A stretch of 21,788 nt of DNA. Source: Saccoglossus kowalevskii. Its lineage: Eukaryota > Hemichordata > Enteropneusta > Harrimaniidae. The stretch covers positions 7,430 through 29,217 of the forward strand of contig NW_003120958.1 of the NCBI RefSeq assembly GCF_000003605.2, in the 5' to 3' direction. Below, piece by piece: positions 19,201-21,788 of the stretch. Position 1 is the first letter of the stretch; each line of letters opens with the position of its first letter. The notes beneath the pieces were generated by a model, which saw nothing but the letters and a program-made list of their open reading frames with translations, ran no database searches and was not told where the DNA came from. Position numbers and translations under genes: made by a program.

Positions 19201-21482
19201 ATCTTCAGTCAGAACTTGTTCATCAGTTTCTACTTCTGTCCCCTGCTGCTCCGCATCACAAGTGGGTAAATTATCCTCAGTTTCGTCATCGGTGACTACT
19301 CTGGAAAACGTGAGCCTACAAAGCCAAGAAATAACATGTTACAGTCCCCTGTACAAGATAAAGAGAAGTTGTGCATCCACCTTGATACAATGTAATATTG
19401 ACACTACAATAGATCAACAAATAAAAGACGGAAATTAGACAGTGAGTAAAATAGTGAAATAAACTAGGTACCGGTACCTAAAATATGAAATGTTGGTATG
19501 ATTTGTCGAAAGGTCAAGCAGCCCTAGCTGCTAGATTATGAGTAAGTTGATTAATTAATTCATGTAATCCATATAGCTCAAGGTGATTTTTTTCTTTCAG
19601 TAAGATCATCAAGATCAAATTGAACTTAACTCCTAATAGTGTGACATCATTCTCTATTGAATTTTATAACAAGTTTTCCTTAGGTAAATACCATGCTCTT
19701 TCCTGAAATACTACTAAAAGGGCATGAACCACTATTAAGTGTCAGTAGATTATATATTCCATTATAATTTGTATTTGTACCAATTTTAAATAAAATTGCC
19801 CCATGCAATTCCACACACACTGCAGAGAGGGAGACATTTCCTGGGTTTAATTTTAAAGGATTTGATGTTGCAGGCATATTCACTGGGTTTTAAATTCACC
19901 AACAGTGATCTCACCGTGCTGGTCGGCCCCGACCGGCACTCAAAATTAGCGATCACCACGGAAATGCTTCCGACCAGGACTATTGTGGATTGTGGAGAAA
20001 ACAGTACATTCTATTGTTAAATTTGAACATTTGAAACCAAGTTAGTAATTAAGCCCTATACAGTACCTGAAAAAGTTTCAGATAAAAAGTGATCACTTTT
20101 AGCCCAACAAACTGACTTCATAAGGATGAATGAATGAATCAAGATAAATACACCTGTCAACCATCCATGATATGAGAGTGCATGCATGAACAGACTGACA
20201 GTCAAAACTCAAATTATAAACTTCTTTCTGAACTTGTTTATATGAAAATTAGCTGCTAAGTATTTGACAAGAGTTGATTGTTGACATCACCTACCAATAA
20301 GATCATTGCTGCATGTAATGATATATTCATTGATTGTTTTAATTTCACAAAAGGTCAGAAGAGAAAACAGCTTTGATATTTGAAAGCAAAACTGAAGAGA
20401 AAATAATTTAACTAAAAATGCTTTTAACAGATGTCAATATTGTTGGTATCATTGGCATACATTTGTAGCATTTGGTTTTACTATACGGTCCAAAAAAAAT
20501 TGAGTGGTTCTGATAACGAGCGATTAAAAAACAGCTTGGGGTAGCATTATTTTCTTTGATCTACCTTGCTGATTAGTTGACACATTTACAGTAAAAGCCA
20601 TTCTAATTTGGCCACCTCCATGTCAGAAAGATCATTCAAGTCACATGATAATCATGTGATTTTATGCAATTTCTTTCATGTTTATACCAACAAAGTTTAG
20701 GGTAAGCAATAAATTTTAGGTGGGGTCAGGGTTAAAGAAACATCACATTTTTTTTTTATTACAACTACCCTAAACACTAATTGAGTCCAACTGAAGTGTG
20801 GATCAAGAAAAGCATAAACTGTATAAAGAAATAGCAACCAACCTTCTTTTCTCCACAATAGTAGTAGTAGTATTTGGACTTTCAACATGCGCTGAAGGAA
20901 CCTTTAAAATTGTACCAGTGATATTCGCTGGACTGCTCGGAAAAATTATATTCTCCTTCTGTACAGGATTGTTATTGTTGGAAACTGAAGCTGACCCACC
21001 AACTGTGCTAGCAGAACGTGGTGAGAAAGTTGGCATTGCTTTTAACGGAGAGCTTCGCTACAAAAAAAATAAACAAAAGAACAAATTAACAACAAAATGT
21101 TGATAAAATTAGAAGCAACTGATTGTTTCATTACTGAGTTTCATTTTATTCAATCATAAATTGACATGCACTCAATTGCTATGGCTATCATAGCTACATT
21201 TTCGCCTGGCAAATAAATGCTTGAGTTTTCTGAAATTTTAAAATATGCATATAAAATGACCTACCTTTTTTTTTGTTACAGTTTTTTTCTGTAACGTCAG
21301 GGTTCTATTAATGTTATCTCCATTATGAGAAGCATAACTCATAACTGACCAGTCATCATCACTCTCTGAGAAATAAAGCATAAATATATCATTTTTTGCA
21401 CTTCTATTGCAGATGCACTTCAAATAGATGTCAAACATGATTGCTCACCATTTTCCACACTTGTATGGTTGTCCTCGATATT
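10194..21482 (-). CDS. CENPC: Centromere protein C (CENP-C) homologue, 13 coding exons, N-terminus not certain
   Basis: CENP-C binds CENP-A nucleosomes at centromeres and links them to the outer kinetochore. Exons from 5' to 3' are 21482-21449, 21365-21265, 21057-20843, 19300-19187, 19035-16988, 16783-16472, 14666-14364, 13795-13553, 13093-12983, 12268-12053, 11427-11311, 11168-10902 and 10264-10194. Every junction is GT-AG and the phases fit (0, 1, 0, 2, 2, then 1 throughout), giving 1383 residues plus stop. Identity rests on the C-terminal cupin ending (VPPGNAYSLQNLKNEDAEII) and the CENP-C motif (RRSRRNRVPPTRFW, then YxxRxSGG). Two more CENP-C motifs lie on separate exons (about residues 838-941 and 942-1042). 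Exon 5 carries four acidic/basic repeats, and the rest is low-complexity Ser/Asp/Lys sequence as usual for CENP-C N-terminal halves. Total size exceeds the roughly 940 residues of human CENP-C. The Mis12-binding N-terminal motif is not seen, so upstream exons may lie outside the window. Exon borders are read by eye. Confidence 0.9.
10381..10524. mobile_element. Foldback MITE-like element in the last CENP-C intron
   Basis: The arm at 10381-10415 (gtacacttgaccagcaatat, then agtcagctaattgg) pairs with 10490-10524 in reverse complement (gtacacctaaccagcaatat, then tgccagcttaattgg). About 30 bases match with few differences. The element can be read as TA-flanked on both sides, which fits a Tc1/mariner-type non-autonomous element. 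It has no coding capacity. Confidence 0.65.
10902..11168 (-). other. CENPC: CENP-C exon 12: main part of the cupin dimerisation domain
   Basis: The exon follows an acceptor TTTATTTTATTCACAG and ends at CCACCAG before GTATTG. It encodes DCVRPSFAIDY, then FSVGSLILRPLQSKPAQLVG, then a strand with LNVLIHETEFLVRTDDHFF and VPPG. These match the human cupin landmarks: VRP, GxLILxPxxxK, QH/LVGQ, LHET, and TGDSFYVPSG. In CENP-C and yeast Mif2 this fold makes the homodimer; it is not an enzyme. The first 30 residues between VRPS and the first strand are less conserved. Confidence 0.92.
11311..11427 (-). other. CENPC: CENP-C exon 11: lead-in to the cupin
   Basis: This 117-base exon lies between TTGTTTTATAG and a strong GTAAGT donor. 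It encodes PEYTSNVFHDVQLDGTYEE followed by a stretch ending NSVINI, which joins directly to DCVRP of the next exon. This corresponds to the segment in human CENP-C just before DLVRP. The spliced join restores an Asp codon (G/AT). Confidence 0.85.
12053..12268 (-). other. CENPC: CENP-C exon 10: third, canonical CENP-C motif
   Basis: This 216-base phase 1-1 exon (acceptor TTTTTTTCTTTTAG, donor GTGAGT) encodes TRRSRRNRVPPTRFWMLEKP and then IYERRQSGG. In human CENP-C the matching signature is an Arg-rich stretch, P-x-x-Y-W, E-R, Y-x-x-R-x-S-G-G. In that family the motif docks an arginine on the H2A/H2B acidic patch while the aromatic pair meets the CENP-A tail. The aromatic pair here is Phe-Trp. 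It sits closest to the cupin, as in other CENP-C proteins, so I take it as the orthologous copy. The exon tail is lysine-rich. Confidence 0.93.
12983..13093 (-). other. CENPC: CENP-C exon 9: short lysine/serine linker
   Basis: This 111-base phase 1-1 exon has acceptor CATCTAACAG and donor GTAAGT. It encodes about 37 polar residues, including RTKSKTNTKHPFS and ETPAGKKIMKVEKQK. No domain was recognised. The call rests on splice sites, matching phase and similar composition to its neighbours. Confidence 0.7.
13553..13795 (-). other. CENPC: CENP-C exon 8: acidic/serine then lysine-rich linker
   Basis: This 243-base phase 1-1 exon encodes SSELYSSLLQEFDSVVNENE, a serine/glutamate region with SASSSGEN, and a basic tail (KIQKVTKNATKSKNK). 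The donor is GTTAGT; the acceptor (ACTTGCATAG) has a weak pyrimidine tract. No known domain is seen. Confidence 0.75.
14364..14666 (-). other. CENPC: CENP-C exon 7: second CENP-C motif
   Basis: This 303-base phase 1-1 exon (acceptor CAATCTGTAG, donor GTAGAT) opens with TPARKSNRSRIPPVEFWVLN, followed by a lysine-rich segment (NKAAN, KAKKKPKQ). The core matches the CENP-C motif: basic cluster, P-P-x-x-F-W, then acidic or polar residues. It is nearly identical in its motif part to exon 6, and the DNA match continues into the upstream intron, so the two arose by duplication. Unlike exon 10 it lacks the Y-x-x-R-x-S-G-G continuation. Confidence 0.88.
15441..15571. mobile_element. Foldback element in CENP-C intron 6
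   Basis: The left end (15441-15470, aggttattac then gaggatactacaaagtatgc) and the right end (15541-15571, gcatattttgtggtattctc then ataaataacct) are imperfect inverted copies over about 30 bases. A third related copy is at 15993-16022. No coding capacity. It is probably a short non-autonomous element. Confidence 0.55.
15993..16022. repeat. Solo copy of the 15541-15571 repeat end
   Basis: The sequence gcatactttgcggtattctc followed by atgataacct matches 15541-15571 with a few changes, in the same orientation. About 25 bases upstream also match, including tactgcct. It lies in the same intron as the foldback copy. Confidence 0.5.
16221..16437. mobile_element. MITE with TA-flanked terminal inverted repeats (217 bp)
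   Basis: The ends tactgtaaaatactttattt (16221-16240) and aaataaagtattttacagta (16418-16437) are exact inverted copies over 20 bases, and the match extends further with few mismatches. The interior is itself partly palindromic (ggaatttattttcact against agcgaaaattaattcc). The TA at each end fits Tc1/mariner-type TA target duplication. There is no coding capacity. It sits in intron 6 about 35 bases beyond the donor of CENP-C exon 6. Confidence 0.8.
16472..16783 (-). other. CENPC: CENP-C exon 6: first CENP-C motif
   Basis: This 312-base phase 1-1 exon (acceptor ATCTGTAG, donor GTAGGT) opens with TPARKSNRTRIPPVEFWVLD and continues into a lysine/asparagine-rich tail with KKAKK. The motif differs from exon 7 at two of 20 residues. 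In vertebrates a single central region shares this R...P-x-x-x-W logic upstream of the canonical motif, and one of the two extra copies may correspond to it. Confidence 0.88.
17310..17600 (-). repeat. Exon 5 protein repeat, unit 4 (diverged)
   Basis: The unit starts at NKSRNKK (NKSHNRK in the others) and keeps NRQTKQ, a basic KGSKTKG, and NINNN in the same order and spacing. It lacks the PTVHESSDSDYSE segment and the acidic run before VVIS. It is the most diverged unit. Confidence 0.65.
17601..17960 (-). repeat. Exon 5 protein repeat, unit 3 (120 residues)
   Basis: It runs from NKSHNRKVQQEANDAASYVE through KQKKKLTRKQYHDDD, VSEHEVVISQKSKK and SGTRGSKTKRSTVDQNINNN to SDYSENIAKYSPR. The first two thirds are almost identical in DNA to unit 2, and the last third has diverged (SEPESEHDVQS). 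Confidence 0.85.
17961..18311 (-). repeat. Exon 5 protein repeat, unit 2 (117 residues)
   Basis: It runs from NKSHNRKVQQEANDAASYVE to SPRQSNKRPLV. It differs from unit 3 by an extra acidic residue or so in the DDDDD run and one missing Val in HEVISQ (VVISQ in unit 3). The C-terminal third is nearly identical to that of unit 1 (DMEVDVPTVHESSDSDYSEN). Confidence 0.85.
18312..18686 (-). repeat. Exon 5 protein repeat, unit 1 (125 residues)
   Basis: It starts at NKSHNRKGEHKAVGDADINR and contains NRQTNQ, VREQYDENDDSDQEVVFTLK, a basic KKRGPKTK segment, then NINNNSQDLSDMEVDVPTVH. Its N-terminal two thirds are diverged from units 2 and 3, while its C-terminal third is nearly identical to unit 2. This mosaic suggests unequal crossing-over or gene conversion. 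Confidence 0.8.
19187..19300 (-). other. CENPC: CENP-C exon 4: acidic segment
   Basis: This 114-base phase 2-2 exon (acceptor CACGTTTTCCAG, donor GTGAGT) encodes 38 residues, about 15 of them Asp or Glu (VVTDDETEDN, QVLTEDEDSM). The donor-acceptor join to exon 5 restores an Arg codon (AG/A). No domain was recognised. Confidence 0.8.
19301..20842 (-). other. CENPC: CENP-C intron 3, 1.5 kb, no exon seen
   Basis: The flanking exons are both phase 2 and join without an extra exon. The intron holds a GC-rich hairpin (19916-19926 against 19929-19939) and a perfect palindrome with 9-base arms around 20640-20660 (tcacatgat/atcatgtga). No gene is seen on either strand. Confidence 0.55.
20843..21057 (-). 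other. CENPC: CENP-C exon 3: serine/proline-rich segment
   Basis: This 215-base exon (acceptor ATTTTTTTTGTAG, donor GTTGGT) starts in phase 0 and ends in phase 2. It encodes RSSPLKAMPTFSPRSAS, then ENIIFPSSPANITGT and a tail VEKRR. SSPLK matches the S/T-P-x-K CDK consensus. No domain was recognised. Confidence 0.8.
21265..21365 (-). other. CENPC: CENP-C exon 2 (of those visible)
   Basis: This 101-base exon lies between TTTATTTCTCAG and a GTAGGT donor. It encodes ESDDDWSVMSYASHN and ends with a lysine run (QKKTVTKKK) from nine consecutive A residues. The phases (1 in, 0 out) agree with both neighbours. Confidence 0.75.
21449..21482 (-). other. CENPC: CENP-C exon 1 (of those visible), 34 bp
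   Basis: This small exon has acceptor CACTAACCTAG, with a good branch-point-like CTAAC just upstream, and donor GTGAGC. It encodes NIEDNHTSVEN and joins in phase 1 to ESDDDW. It starts in phase 0, so at least one more exon must lie upstream. Confidence 0.6.
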
Positions 21483-21588
21483 CTAGGTTAGTGATAGTGT
21501 TTTAAACATGGCTATGAGGCACCTCTTCCAAACAACAAATCTTAAAATTCACAGGGTAACAATAAATATATCTTTACTTCCAAATTAC

Positions 21589-21639
21589 CGTAGTTTTAAA
21601 GTAAATATTGCCTGAGATTGTCGGTAAAGAAAACTCCAT
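21589..21639 (-). other. Possible first coding exon of CENP-C
   Basis: A minus-strand ATG opens a 17-codon frame (MEFSLPTISGNIYFKTT) that ends in phase 0 at a plausible GTAATT donor, which fits the next exon. The peptide does not resemble the conserved basic or Arg-rich N-terminus that binds the Mis12 complex, so this may be a chance frame with the real start beyond 21788. Confidence 0.25.
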
Positions 21640-21788
21640 CCACGACAGATATATCCACGGTCATGTGATGATAATAAGGCAACAGCAAAATACAAGATGG
21701 GGGAAGGTGTTCAAATTATGTAATTTAAACCTTAATTTTTAATGATTTTATTGTGATGATTTTTTTTCAATACTATTATGAACTGTAT

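Noticed and set aside
20798-21103. Plus-strand frame of 101 codons with a hydrophobic stretch
   Set aside because: It lies opposite CENP-C exon 3, whose splice sites and phases fit the gene, so the frame is a shadow.
1-21788. tRNA, rRNA, CRISPR arrays or bacterial-type operons
   Set aside because: No tRNA-like cloverleaf, rRNA segment or regularly spaced direct repeats were seen. The split genes and retroelements show this is eukaryotic nuclear DNA.

Overview
This is a eukaryotic nuclear window, most likely from an invertebrate animal. Genes have GT-AG introns, the non-coding DNA is AT-rich with microsatellites, and there are decayed LINE and DIRS retrotransposons and short inverted-repeat elements. 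The species cannot be fixed from the sequence; a marine invertebrate is my guess.

Two protein-coding genes can be supported, both on the minus strand. (1) An intronless cytosolic sulfotransferase of 303 residues (3140-4051) has all PAPS-binding and catalytic motifs, a TATA box and CRE/E-box sites upstream, and an ATTT array downstream that reads as serial AATAAA signals. (2) A CENP-C (centromere protein C) homologue fills the right half (10194-21482). I reconstructed it as 13 coding exons whose splice phases all agree, giving 1383 residues up to the stop. The true N-terminus lies in an uncertain short exon (21589-21639) or beyond the right edge.

The CENP-C product, from N to C terminus, has a Ser/Asp-rich region with a nuclear localisation signal and CDK-type sites, a very large exon with four 117-125 residue acidic/basic repeats, two nearly identical CENP-C nucleosome-binding motifs on duplicated exons, a polar linker, a third canonical CENP-C motif, and the C-terminal cupin dimerisation domain. 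Three CENP-C motifs plus a recently expanded repeat array is the most interesting feature of the window.

Layout: 1-3139 non-coding with microsatellites and a foldback repeat; 3140-4317 sulfotransferase and promoter; 4835-5127 a short GC-rich terminal-inverted-repeat element; 5189-5975 a LINE reverse-transcriptase relic (+); 5976-7899 no gene recognised; 7900-8430 a DIRS-type reverse-transcriptase relic (-); 8431-10003 nothing recognised; 10004-21788 the CENP-C gene with three foldback or MITE-like elements in its introns. The two genes show no functional link; they are simply neighbours.
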